Assembly (NCBI GenBank): GCA_036380275.1
Contig: DASVFB010000039.1
Coordinates: 1-14,213, forward strand
Direction of reading: 5' to 3'
From: DASVFB01 sp036380275
Lineage (GTDB): Bacteria; Actinomycetota; Thermoleophilia; Gaiellales; Gaiellaceae
Length of the DNA stretch: 14,213 nucleotides
In this document: piece after piece, positions 1-7,216 of the stretch
Numbering within the stretch: position 1 is the first letter of the stretch
Layout: the number at the start of each line of letters is the position of its first letter
Notes under the pieces: generated by a model
Told to the model about the DNA's origin: nothing
The model's input: the letters and a program-made list of their open reading frames with translations, nothing else
The model's database searches: none
Program-made: the position numbers and the translations under genes

Positions 1-15
1 CTCGGTCGTGATCAT
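1..15 (-). CDS. First codons of a downstream gene, cut by left edge
   Basis: On the minus strand an ATG at 15-13 overlaps the TGA stop (14-12) of the flavoprotein gene in an ATGA junction, and a purine-rich AAAGGG lies a few bases upstream inside the flavoprotein gene. Only M-I-T-T-E can be read before the window ends. This overlap is typical of translationally coupled genes, and the same geometry (as GTGA) occurs at three other junctions in this window. The product cannot be identified. An iron-sulfur subunit or another enzyme of the same pathway would make sense, but nothing here shows it. Confidence 0.4.
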
Positions 16-1202
16 CTGGCCCTTTCCGCGGCTGCCCGCCCGGCCCTCCGGCCGAACACGCAACACTCGAGGAGGCTGTTTCCCATCATCCGGTTGCGCC
101 CGTGCGTGCCGCCGGCGATCTCGCCGCAAGCGTACAGGCCCTCCACCGTCGTCTCGGCCTGCTCGTCGATCACGAGCCCGCCGTTCTGGTAGTGCAGCAC
201 GGGGTACGTGAAGATCGGCTCGTGCAACGGATCGATGCCACCGCTGCGGTACCGCCGGAGCATGTACGGCAGCGAGATCTCCGCGTCGTGCTCGGGGACG
301 CGGGTCGTGTCCAGGTACACCGCGGGCCGTCCGTCGGGCGTCTCCACGCCCTTTCCCTTCGCCACCTCGTCGAAGATCGCCTGCGAAACCGTGTCACGAG
401 GCCCGAGAGAGTCCGTGAACTCCTCGCCGTCGGCATTGACGAGCACGGCACCGTATGCGCGCGTCGTCTCCGGAATCGAGTAGCCCTGCATGTTGGCCGG
501 CCACGCGCCGCCGTTCGGGTGGTACTGGAGCGCGTCGAGGTCACGCGCCTCGGCGCCGATGCCGATCGCGAGCTGCGTCACCTCGCCGGTTGCGCCTGGA
601 TGGTTCGTGGAAAGCTCGCCGCGCTCCCGCGCTTCCTTGAAGCAGCGTCCGCCGGCTGCGAGGACGACGGTGCCGGCGTCGATGACGTGCTCGCCGCACA
701 CAGCGCGCCACCCGTTCTCGCGCGGCTCGAGTGCGCTCAGGGGGCTCTTGGTCAGTGCCGTTCCGGAGCCCGCCTCGAACGTCTCGCGCAACGACTTGGT
801 GATCGCATGCCCCGTCCGGTCGCCCACCTGAAGCAATCGCTTGCGTGACGCGCCGCCACAGCGCGCGAGCCGATAGCCCCCGTTCTCGTGCGTGAAGCTG
901 ACACCGAGTTCCTCGAGCCAGTGGATCGCCGACGGCGCCTCCGACGTGAGCACGGTGACGAGCCGGCGATCGGCGGTCTCGTGACTCGACGTCCACACGT
1001 CCTCGGCGTGCTGCTCGGGTGAGTCGTCCTCGCCGAACGACGCCTGGATGCCGCCCTGCGCCTTCGCCGAGTTACACGACTGCAGGGATCCCTTCGCCGC
1101 GAGCGCCACGCGGGCGCCGGAACGCTCAGCCGACACAGCGGCGGCAAGACCGGACGCGCCGCTTCCGATCACAAGCACGTCGACTGACATGGGCGCGGCC
1201 AC
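12..1202 (-). CDS. FAD-dependent fumarate reductase / L-aspartate oxidase-type flavoprotein
   Basis: Predicted soluble oxidoreductase of the SdhA/FrdA/NadB superfamily, 396 aa. Visible motifs are the FAD-binding GSGASG (13-18), AQGG (48-51), the active-site segment QYHP (226-229), GPRDTVSQAI with the likely catalytic Arg269, HYQNGG (337-342) and a C-terminal FAD motif GGTHGRNRMMGNSLLE (364-379). The residue matching the FAD-linked His of SdhA/FrdA is Asn44, so FAD should be bound non-covalently, as in NadB or soluble fumarate reductases. At 396 aa it lacks the C-terminal helical domain of NadB and SdhA (about 530-600 aa). There is no signal peptide, haem motif or membrane segment. The start is GTG 1202, with AGGA ten bases upstream; ATG 1190 (MSVDVLVIG) is a good alternative. 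It follows the maleylacetate-reductase-like gene by 57 bp on the same strand. The substrate is unproven: fumarate, another unsaturated dicarboxylate or aspartate are possible. Confidence 0.85.
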   Translation of the reverse strand: MAAPMSVDVLVIGSGASGLAAAVSAERSGARVALAAKGSLQSCNSAKAQGGIQASFGEDDSPEQHAEDVWTSSHETADRRLVTVLTSEAPSAIHWLEELGVSFTHENGGYRLARCGGASRKRLLQVGDRTGHAITKSLRETFEAGSGTALTKSPLSALEPRENGWRAVCGEHVIDAGTVVLAAGGRCFKEARERGELSTNHPGATGEVTQLAIGIGAEARDLDALQYHPNGGAWPANMQGYSIPETTRAYGAVLVNADGEEFTDSLGPRDTVSQAIFDEVAKGKGVETPDGRPAVYLDTTRVPEHDAEISLPYMLRRYRSGGIDPLHEPIFTYPVLHYQNGGLVIDEQAETTVEGLYACGEIAGGTHGRNRMMGNSLLECCVFGRRAGRAAAERAR

Positions 1203-1259
1203 GACCCCAGGATCCTACCAAGATGAGCTAATTCGATGTATTTACAATGCTTATTCTCA
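1203..1259 (-). promoter_or_regulatory. AT-rich intergenic island with a TGTA-TT-TACA dyad
   Basis: This 57-bp gap before the flavoprotein gene is strikingly AT-rich (especially 1228-1257) in a very GC-rich window. It contains a dyad TGTATTTACA at 1237-1246 and a longer-spaced inverted repeat GATGAG (1222-1227) / CTCATC (1256-1261) whose right arm includes the stop codon of the upstream gene. On the minus strand TAGGAT is a possible -10 about nine bases before the GTG start, but I find no good -35. It may be an internal promoter or operator that lets the flavoprotein be transcribed apart from the LysR-dehydrogenase pair. No T-tract terminator follows the inverted repeat. Confidence 0.3.
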
Positions 1260-2177
1260 TCAATACACGGACTCGAGCAGCTCGAGGACGTCCGCCGGCG
1301 ACGCGGGACGTGGATTGACGAGCGCTCCAGGCCGCCTCGCGATCGCGCCCGCGAGCTCGGGCAAATCGTCTCGCGGGACGCCGAGCGCGCGTAGCGTCGT
1401 GAAGCCCCCGACACGCGCGAGCTCCTCGGCACGCTCGGCGGCACGGCCGCCGAGCAGCGCCTCCGGGACGAACTCGGCGTTGAACCGAAGCCCCGCCGGA
1501 AGGCAGATCGCATTGAGCGCGCCGTGAGGAAGCCCGTAACGGCCCCCGATCCCCTGCGCCATCGCGTGCGCGAGCGCGAGTCCCGACCGTCCGAGCGCCT
1601 CGCCCGCCTTCGCGGCGCCGCGTAGCAGCGCCTCGCGAGAGTCGCGCGCGCCGAGATCGGCGAGCACGCGCGGCAGCGAGTCCGAGATCTCGTCGGCGCC
1701 CTCGAGCGCAAGCGGGTCGGCCGTTGGATCGCGACCCTTGACGTAGAGCGCCTCGCAGCAGTGCGCGAGCGCGTTCATCGCCGTGCCGCACGTCACGTCC
1801 GTCGGCATGCCGAGCGTGAGGTCGACGTCGTAGACGATCGCCTCGTTGTGCGCACCGCCTCCGCCGCCGCGCATGCGCCGCTGCGCGTCGCGCACGCCGA
1901 AGTACGTCGGCCATTCGGAGCCGGAGTACGTCGTCGGCGCCGAGACCAGCGGCAGTCCCGTCTCGGCCGAGACGCGCTTCGCCGTGTCGATTGTCGAGCC
2001 GCCGCCGATCGCGAGCAGCACCTCGGCGTCGCCGACGTCGATCGCCGCATCCGTCGGCAGCTCACTCCAGCGGCCCGCGACGCGGATGGGAGCGTCCCAA
2101 CGCTCCGTCGCGAGCAGAAACGCGCGTCTGCCCCCGAGGACGTTCTCGAGCTCGCCAAGACCCCAGCGAACGATCAC
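1260..2177 (-). CDS. Maleylacetate reductase-like iron-ADH family dehydrogenase
   Basis: Predicted NAD(P)H-dependent dehydrogenase of the iron-containing alcohol dehydrogenase superfamily, 305 aa, closest by motif to maleylacetate reductases, which reduce the C=C bond of maleylacetate to 3-oxoadipate late in chloroaromatic or resorcinol breakdown. Seen directly: the nucleotide-binding GGGSTIDTAK (58-67), PTTYSGSE (81-88), typical of this subfamily where classical iron ADHs read PTTAGTGSE, MNALAHCCEALY (134-145) and YGLPHG (214-219). His139, His204 and His218 lie near the metal-ligand positions of the wider family, but the usual ligand pattern is incomplete, as in maleylacetate reductases. A run of five glycines (104-108) sits in a surface-loop region. 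It is about 45 aa shorter than usual, mostly at the N-terminus. GTG 2177 overlaps the LysR stop as GTGA and there is no Shine-Dalgarno, which points to translational coupling. The actual substrate is an inference. Confidence 0.8.
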   Translation of the reverse strand: MIVRWGLGELENVLGGRRAFLLATERWDAPIRVAGRWSELPTDAAIDVGDAEVLLAIGGGSTIDTAKRVSAETGLPLVSAPTTYSGSEWPTYFGVRDAQRRMRGGGGGAHNEAIVYDVDLTLGMPTDVTCGTAMNALAHCCEALYVKGRDPTADPLALEGADEISDSLPRVLADLGARDSREALLRGAAKAGEALGRSGLALAHAMAQGIGGRYGLPHGALNAICLPAGLRFNAEFVPEALLGGRAAERAEELARVGGFTTLRALGVPRDDLPELAGAIARRPGALVNPRPASPADVLELLESVY

Positions 2178-3061
2178 GCGAGCCGTTCGCGCGCGAGATC
2201 GAGAAACGCCTGCGCCGCGCGCGTGAGCGTGCGGCCGGCCGCGCGTGCGAGGAAGATGTCGCGCGACGGCTCGAGACCCTTGACGTGCGCCTCGGTCAGC
2301 GTGCCGGCGGCGAGCGCCGCCTCGATCGCCGACCGCGAGATGAACGTCACGCCGACGCCCGCCTCGACCGCCGCGCGCACGGACTCCTGCAGCCCGAGCT
2401 CGAGTCGCGCGTCGAAATCGCGTGGTCGCACTCCGACTGCGCGCAGCTCGTCCTCGATCGCCTCACGAACGCCGGCGCCCTCCTGCATGAGGATGAGCGT
2501 CTCCTCGCGCAGGTCATCGAGCGAGATCGTCTTGCCTGCGAAGCGATGACCGGGCGGGCACGCGAGCACGACCTGGTCGCGGAACAGCGGCTCGAACACG
2601 ACCGATCGGTGGCGGCGCGCGAAGCCGACGACGCCAAGCTCCACCGCTCGGTCGGCGACGAGCTCGATGATGCGATGCGTATCGGCGACGGTGAGCGCGA
2701 CGCTCAGGTCCGGGTACGTCCCCGCGAGCTCGCCGAGCAGGATTGGCACGACCGAGCCCCCGGGTCCCGTCGACGCGCCGAGCTCGAAGCGGCCGGACAT
2801 GCGCTCGCCCTCCGTGAGCTCGTCGAGCAGCAGCTCTTCAGCCGCAAGTACGCGCTGGGCGTTCCGGTAGAGCCGCTGCCCGGCCTCGGTTGGCTCGACG
2901 CGGCGGCCCGATCGGTCGACGAGCTGGACGCCGAGGCGCTTCTCGAGCGCCCGGATCTGCAGGCTGACTGCGGGCTGCGTGACACCGAGCCTCTCGGCTG
3001 CTTGTGAAAAGCTCTTCTTCTCGATCACCGCGCAGAACGCAGCCAGCTGACGCGTATCCAT
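2174..3061 (-). CDS. LysR-family transcriptional regulator
   Basis: A 295-aa DNA-binding regulator of standard LysR length. The N-terminal winged helix-turn-helix is textbook: MDTRQLAAFCAVIEKKSF, then the recognition region AAERLGVTQPAVSLQIRALE (about 17-36) and the wing (LVDRSGRRVEPTEAG). Residues from about 90 form the periplasmic-binding-protein-like effector domain. Unusually, it lies on the same strand as its presumed target and directly upstream, coupled by a 4-base GTGA overlap to the maleylacetate-reductase-like gene, so it probably regulates its own operon. The start is fixed: the family N-terminus begins at ATG 3061 and an in-frame TGA lies just upstream. There is no Shine-Dalgarno, and a good promoter places transcription start at or next to the ATG, so the mRNA may be leaderless. 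The inducer is unknown, probably a metabolite of the cassette. Confidence 0.93.
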   Translation of the reverse strand: MDTRQLAAFCAVIEKKSFSQAAERLGVTQPAVSLQIRALEKRLGVQLVDRSGRRVEPTEAGQRLYRNAQRVLAAEELLLDELTEGERMSGRFELGASTGPGGSVVPILLGELAGTYPDLSVALTVADTHRIIELVADRAVELGVVGFARRHRSVVFEPLFRDQVVLACPPGHRFAGKTISLDDLREETLILMQEGAGVREAIEDELRAVGVRPRDFDARLELGLQESVRAAVEAGVGVTFISRSAIEAALAAGTLTEAHVKGLEPSRDIFLARAAGRTLTRAAQAFLDLARERLA

Positions 3062-3066
3062 AAGGA
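3062..3066 (+). promoter_or_regulatory. Ribosome binding site AAGGA for the sugar transferase
   Basis: AAGGA ends six bases before ATG 3073, in the 11-bp gap between the divergent LysR and sugar-transferase starts. It supports that start over the in-frame GTG near 3143. Confidence 0.6.
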
Positions 3067-3069
3067 TTC

Positions 3070-3097
3070 ATTATGCAGGACCATCCCTCCGAGTCAT
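3070..3097 (-). promoter_or_regulatory. Sigma-70-type promoter for LysR, leaderless
   Basis: On the minus strand CATAAT (3075-3070) matches the -10 consensus at 5 of 6 positions, and ATGACT (3097-3092) matches TTGACA at 4 of 6, with a 16-bp spacer. The -10 ends eight bases before the LysR ATG (3061), so transcription should begin at or within a base or two of the start codon. The promoter lies within the first codons of the divergent sugar-transferase gene. This was found by eye and is not tested. Confidence 0.45.
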
Positions 3098-3732
3098 TCG
3101 TCGCGCGCTTCGAGTCGCTCGCCGGCACGTCGACGAAGCGGCGTGTGGACCTCGAGCTGCGCTTCCTCGACGTCATCTTCGCGCTCTTCTTCGGGCTGCT
3201 CGCGCTGCCGTTCGCGCTCGTAATCGCAGCTGTCGTCGCCGTTTCGAGCGGCTTCCCGGTCCTCTACCGCGGCGAGCGCGTCGGCCGCGGCGGGCGCATC
3301 TTCGCGATCTACAAGTTCCGGACCCTCAGCCGCGACGCCGAGACGCGCCTCGGCCCCTACCTCGGCAAGGAGCTCGTCCGCCGCACCGAGCTCGAGTACA
3401 CGCGCGTCGGCCGCGGCCTCAAGACCACACAGCTGGACGAGTTGCCGCAGCTGTGGAACGTCCTACGTGGCCACATGTCGTTCGTCGGCCCGCGTCCGAT
3501 CCGCCCGCGCTTCTTCGAGCGGCTCGCCGCCGACCTACCCGCGTACTGGCAGCGGCTCGTCGTGCGACCGGGGCTCACCGGCTTCGCGCAGGTGCGTCAC
3601 GGCTACGAGGCGTCGATGGCGGAAAAGCTCGCGCACGACCTGGAGTGGATCGCGGACCGCTCGGTGCGCCTTTACCTGCGGACGCTGTTCGCGACCGCCT
3701 GGCGCGTAATTCGCCAGACGCTACACATCTAA
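3073..3732 (+). CDS. Membrane phospho-sugar transferase (PglC/WcaJ-type initiating enzyme)
   Basis: Bacterial sugar transferase (polyprenyl-phosphate phosphoglycosyltransferase), 219 aa, which transfers a sugar phosphate from a UDP-sugar to undecaprenyl phosphate and so starts a surface-glycan repeat unit. It has the minimal PglC-like form: one hydrophobic, probably re-entrant membrane segment (about 34-58), then the cytosolic catalytic domain with YKFRT (80-84), the DELPQLWNVLRGHMSFVGPRP block (122-142) and RPGLTGFAQV (165-174). The long N-terminal four-helix domain of WcaJ or WbaP is absent. AAGGA six bases upstream supports the start. It diverges from LysR with only 11 bp between start codons, and its 3' end overlaps the convergent antiporter gene by 12 bp. 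The dehydratase and aminotransferase at the right end could make its donor sugar. Which sugar it transfers cannot be read from sequence. Confidence 0.93.
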   Translation: MQDHPSESFVARFESLAGTSTKRRVDLELRFLDVIFALFFGLLALPFALVIAAVVAVSSGFPVLYRGERVGRGGRIFAIYKFRTLSRDAETRLGPYLGKELVRRTELEYTRVGRGLKTTQLDELPQLWNVLRGHMSFVGPRPIRPRFFERLAADLPAYWQRLVVRPGLTGFAQVRHGYEASMAEKLAHDLEWIADRSVRLYLRTLFATAWRVIRQTLHI

Positions 3733-5337
3733 TCGCGAGTCCTCGAGGTCGAGGTCGCGCGTCACGCGCTGCATCACGTCGTCCGCAATTCGACCTTCGT
3801 TGCGTAGGGCAACGACCGCGGCTCGTTCGGCCTCGAGCAGCTCGCGCCGCACGCGTTGGTATGCGAGCGACTGCTCCTCGATCGTACCGTCGTCGCCGTC
3901 GTCGAACCGCGCGCCGAAGCGATTCCGGCGGAACGTGTACAGGCCACGCAGCCGTTCGGCGGTGTCCGCGCGCACGGTCTCTTCCTCGACGAGCTCGTCG
4001 AGCCGCGCCATCGCAGCGTCGGCGGCGTGGATCCGCGCCTTGGCGTCCTCCTTTGCGTCGAGGCCGTCGTCCTCCAGGCCGAGCAAGCGGATGACCACGG
4101 GAAGCGAGCCCCCCTGCAGAACGAGCGTTGCGAGCACGACGCAGAAGGCAAGGAAGATGATCAGGCCCCGGTTGGCGAAGGGTTCTCCGGCGTCCGTCGT
4201 CAGAGGGATCGCGAGAGCAGCCGCGAGCGTCACGGCACCGCGCATTCCCGTCCAGCCGATGAACGCCGGCCACTGCCACGGTGGATACGGGTCTCGTTCA
4301 CGGATGCTCCGGAACAGCATCCGGGGCAGGTACGTCAACGGAAAGATCCACGCAAGCCGCGTTGCGATCACCACTCCGGACACGGCCGCCGCATAAGCCA
4401 CGAGCTGCGCGGACGAATGGCCGGACAGGCCGTCGAGAATCGGCTGTAGCTGCAGGCCTACGAGCCCGAAGAGGAGCGCGTTGAGCAGGAAGTTGAAGAT
4501 CGCCCAGAAGCCGGCTCCCGTCAGGCGTGTCTCGACGCTCGTCAACTCGGGCGTGTACCAGCCGAGGTAGACACCCGCGGTGACCACGGCGAGCACTCCC
4601 GATGCGCCGGCCGCCGTCGCGGGCAGAAACGCGAAGTAACCGGTGAGGAACGCGAGCGTCACCTCGAGCGGCGGGTTGTCGATCCGTCGCCGCAAACGGC
4701 GGATCACGTAGCCGACGACCAATCCGAAGCCGATGCCGCCGACGACGTTCCAGACGAGGCTTCCGGCCGCCTCCGCGAGCGAGAAGGAGCCGGTCACTAC
4801 CGCGATGACCGCGAACTTGAAGAGCACGAGCGCCGGTCCGTCGTTGACGAGGCTCTCGCCCTCGATGATCGCGACCGGTCGCCGGGGGACGCCGTAGCTT
4901 CGCGCGATCGACGTCGCGGCGATTGGATCGGTCGGCGAGACGACGGCGCCCAGGACGAAGGCTGCCGGCCAAGCGAGCCCGATCACCTCGTGGGCGACCG
5001 CCCCGACGGAGAGCATCGTCGCAACAACCAGACCCACCGCTAGCAGCGAAATAGGCCGGAGGTTGCGGCGCAGCTCCCTCAGGCCGGTGCGGTACGCGGA
5101 CGAATAGAGCAGCGGCGGCAGGATCCCGACGAGCACGATCTCCGGCGGCAGCGTGAGATCTGGAACGCCCGGCATGAAGCCGAGCAAGAGCCCTCCGAGG
5201 ACGAGGAGGATCGGATACGGGATTCGCAAGGGGTCGGCGAGGAGCAGCAATGCGGCCGCGCAGACGAGCAGCAGCACCAGCTGCACGTCCTGCTGTGCGC
5301 CGAACTCGGCGATCATCTCAGTAAGGTAAACACGCAT
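3721..5337 (-). CDS. CPA1-family Na+/H+ antiporter
   Basis: Inner-membrane cation/proton antiporter of the bacterial CPA1 (NhaP/YjcE-like) group, about 538 aa. About twelve hydrophobic segments cover residues 18-415. Conserved elements are SPTDP (134-138, the ion-binding helix motif), EGESLVNDG (159-167) and WTGMRGAVTLA (362-372). A charged, largely helical cytosolic tail (about 420-538) follows, with possible coiled coils, as in regulated members. It should export Na+ (or K+) in exchange for H+ for pH and salt control. The frame stays open upstream to 5538, but that extension lies antisense inside the asparagine-synthetase gene and is not protein-like. The realistic starts are ATG 5337 (MRVYLTEM) or ATG 5316 (MIAEFG); neither has a Shine-Dalgarno. 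ATG 5337 overlaps the divergent ATG 5336 by two bases. No functional link to the neighbours is evident. Confidence 0.92.
   Translation of the reverse strand: MRVYLTEMIAEFGAQQDVQLVLLLVCAAALLLLADPLRIPYPILLVLGGLLLGFMPGVPDLTLPPEIVLVGILPPLLYSSAYRTGLRELRRNLRPISLLAVGLVVATMLSVGAVAHEVIGLAWPAAFVLGAVVSPTDPIAATSIARSYGVPRRPVAIIEGESLVNDGPALVLFKFAVIAVVTGSFSLAEAAGSLVWNVVGGIGFGLVVGYVIRRLRRRIDNPPLEVTLAFLTGYFAFLPATAAGASGVLAVVTAGVYLGWYTPELTSVETRLTGAGFWAIFNFLLNALLFGLVGLQLQPILDGLSGHSSAQLVAYAAAVSGVVIATRLAWIFPLTYLPRMLFRSIRERDPYPPWQWPAFIGWTGMRGAVTLAAALAIPLTTDAGEPFANRGLIIFLAFCVVLATLVLQGGSLPVVIRLLGLEDDGLDAKEDAKARIHAADAAMARLDELVEEETVRADTAERLRGLYTFRRNRFGARFDDGDDGTIEEQSLAYQRVRRELLEAERAAVVALRNEGRIADDVMQRVTRDLDLEDSRLDV
5323..5326 (+). 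promoter_or_regulatory. Ribosome binding site AAGG for the amidotransferase
   Basis: AAGG lies nine bases before ATG 5336, inside the 5' end of the divergent antiporter gene. The start is fixed independently, because Cys2 must be the N-terminal catalytic residue. Confidence 0.4.
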
Positions 5338-7216
5338 GTGCGGGATTTGCGGAATCGCGTCCGCCCGAGGCGCCGCGGATCCCGAGCGGCTCGCGGCGAT
5401 GAGCGCGACGCTCGCGCACCGCGGCCCCGACTCGGACGGCGCGTTCGTCGACGGCCCGGTCGGGCTCGCCGCACGACGTCTCTCGATCATCGACCTCGAC
5501 ACCGGCGACCAGCCGATCGCAAACGAGGACGGAAGCATCGTCGTCGTGCAGAACGGCGAGATCTACAACTACGCCGAGTTGACGGACGAGCTCGCGCGCG
5601 CGGGCCACCGGTTCCGCACGCACGGCGACACCGAGGTGATCGTACACGCGTACGAGCAGTGGGGCCTGTCGTTCGCGGAGCGGCTGCGCGGCATGTTCGC
5701 GATCGCGATCTGGGACGGACGCGAACGCCGGCTCGTGCTCGCGCGCGACCGCTACGGGATCAAGCCGCTCTACTACCGCGTCGAGGACGGTCACCTCGAG
5801 TTCGCGTCGGAGCTGCGCGCGCTGCCGCGCGGCGACGTCGACCTCGCCGCGCTCGAAGGGTTCCTCGCGTTCAACTCCGTACCCGCGCCGTTCTCGATCT
5901 TCGAAGGCACGCGGAAGCTGCCACCTGGTCACGTCGTCGTGTGGAATGAGAGCGTCGAGCTGAGCCGCTTCTCGAGGCCGGCGCCGACGGCCGAGACACG
6001 AAACGAGGACGAGCCCGAGCTCGTCGAGGAGCTTCGCGGGCGCCTGCGCGACTCCGTGCGCGCACACCTCGTCAGCGACGTGCCCGTGGGCGTGCTCCTC
6101 TCGGGAGGCGTCGACTCCTGCATGCTCGCCGCGCTCGCCGCCGACGAGACGAGCGCGCCGCTGCGCACGTTCTCGATCGGTTTCGAGGAGCGTTCTTTCG
6201 ACGAGCTTGCCGACGCTCGGCTCGTCGCGGAGCAGTATGGGACGACGCACCGCGAGCTCGTCCTGCGGCCGGATGCGGCGTTACTCCTGCCGGCGCTCGC
6301 CGACGCGTTCGACGAGCCGTTCGCCGACTCGTCCGCACTGCCTACGTACCTCGTCTCGCAGCTCGCGGCCGAGGACGTGAAGGTCGCGCTCTCGGGTGAG
6401 GGTGGCGACGAGCTGTTCGGCGGCTACTACACCTACGCAGCCGACCTTCTTGCGCAACGAATCGGCCGGCTCGCCGCTGTCGCGCGGCCGCTCGTGGAGC
6501 GGCTGCCCGCTTCGACGCGCCGGGCGAGCTTCGACTATCGGGCGAAGCGCTTTGTACGCGCGGCGCATCTGCCGCCCCTCGAACGGCATCACGGCTGGAA
6601 GGAGATCTTCTCCGCCGACGCACGCGCCGAACTAACCGGCCGCCGCACTTCGTTCGATCCAGTCGATCTGTTGCGCAAGCGCTTCGCCGAGACAGAGGGC
6701 GCGGAGCTGCTCGCGCGCCTGCAGGACGTCGACCTCGGCACGTACCTCGTCGACGACCTGCTCGTCAAGACGGACCGAGCGTCGATGGCGCACTCCCTCG
6801 AGGCTCGTGTGCCGTTCCTCGACTCAGTCGTGACCGGCATCGCGCTCGCGCTGCCGACGCGGCACAAGGTGCGCGGCCTGTCCAAGAAGCGCCTCCTGCG
6901 CAAGGCGGCGGAGCCGCTGCTGCCGGCGCGCATCGTCCGCGGCCGCAAGCGCGGTTTCTCGATCCCCGCCGCGGCCTGGCTGGCCGGGGAGCTCGAGCCC
7001 TTCGCGCGCGACACGCTGGCGGCGGACGTCCTGCGGCGCCAGGGCTTCTTCCGCCACGAGCCGGTGAAGCGCCTCCTCGACGAGCACGTAGCCGGGAAGC
7101 AGGACTGGAGCCGGCAGCTGTGGGGTCTCCTGGCCTTCACATTGTGGTACGAGCGCCACGTGGAGCACCCGCCGAGATCGCCGAGTGACAAGGTGTCACA
7201 AGGCATGCTCGCGTGA
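5336..7216 (+). CDS. asnB: Glutamine-hydrolysing asparagine synthetase-type amidotransferase
   Basis: AsnB family, 626 aa. The N-terminal class II glutaminase domain starts exactly with MCGICG, giving the nucleophile Cys2 after Met removal, with Arg48, Asn73, Glu75 and Asp98 at the glutamine-binding positions. The C-terminal synthetase domain has the ATP pyrophosphatase loop SGGVDS (256-261), SGEGGDELFGGY (353-364), a DRASMAHSLEARVPFLD segment and KRGFSIP. All catalytic residues expected are present. The family activates a carboxylate with ATP and amidates it with ammonia channelled from glutamine. In glycan clusters such paralogues are thought to amidate a uronic-acid sugar or modify a cell-surface precursor rather than make free asparagine. 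Here the gene is coupled by a GTGA overlap to a DUF354 glycosyltransferase-like gene and lies near a sugar transferase, which favours a glycan role. That role is inferred; housekeeping asparagine synthesis remains possible. Confidence 0.93.
   Translation: MCGICGIASARGAADPERLAAMSATLAHRGPDSDGAFVDGPVGLAARRLSIIDLDTGDQPIANEDGSIVVVQNGEIYNYAELTDELARAGHRFRTHGDTEVIVHAYEQWGLSFAERLRGMFAIAIWDGRERRLVLARDRYGIKPLYYRVEDGHLEFASELRALPRGDVDLAALEGFLAFNSVPAPFSIFEGTRKLPPGHVVVWNESVELSRFSRPAPTAETRNEDEPELVEELRGRLRDSVRAHLVSDVPVGVLLSGGVDSCMLAALAADETSAPLRTFSIGFEERSFDELADARLVAEQYGTTHRELVLRPDAALLLPALADAFDEPFADSSALPTYLVSQLAAEDVKVALSGEGGDELFGGYYTYAADLLAQRIGRLAAVARPLVERLPASTRRASFDYRAKRFVRAAHLPPLERHHGWKEIFSADARAELTGRRTSFDPVDLLRKRFAETEGAELLARLQDVDLGTYLVDDLLVKTDRASMAHSLEARVPFLDSVVTGIALALPTRHKVRGLSKKRLLRKAAEPLLPARIVRGRKRGFSIPAAAWLAGELEPFARDTLAADVLRRQGFFRHEPVKRLLDEHVAGKQDWSRQLWGLLAFTLWYERHVEHPPRSPSDKVSQGMLA

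Noticed and set aside
1854..1868. Glycine run in the maleylacetate-reductase-like protein as a frameshift or repeat-expansion error
   Set aside because: The frame stays intact and the motifs on both sides are in register; a glycine-rich loop is the simplest reading.
2838..3176. Alternative minus-strand frame starting with ATG near 3071 (MNPYGYASAG)
   Set aside because: Out of frame with LysR and overlapping its conserved helix-turn-helix; no protein-like features.
5338..5538. N-terminal extension of the antiporter to 5538
   Set aside because: The added 67 residues are Ser/Arg/Ala-rich, lie antisense within the amidotransferase, and the membrane domain begins only after MRVYL.
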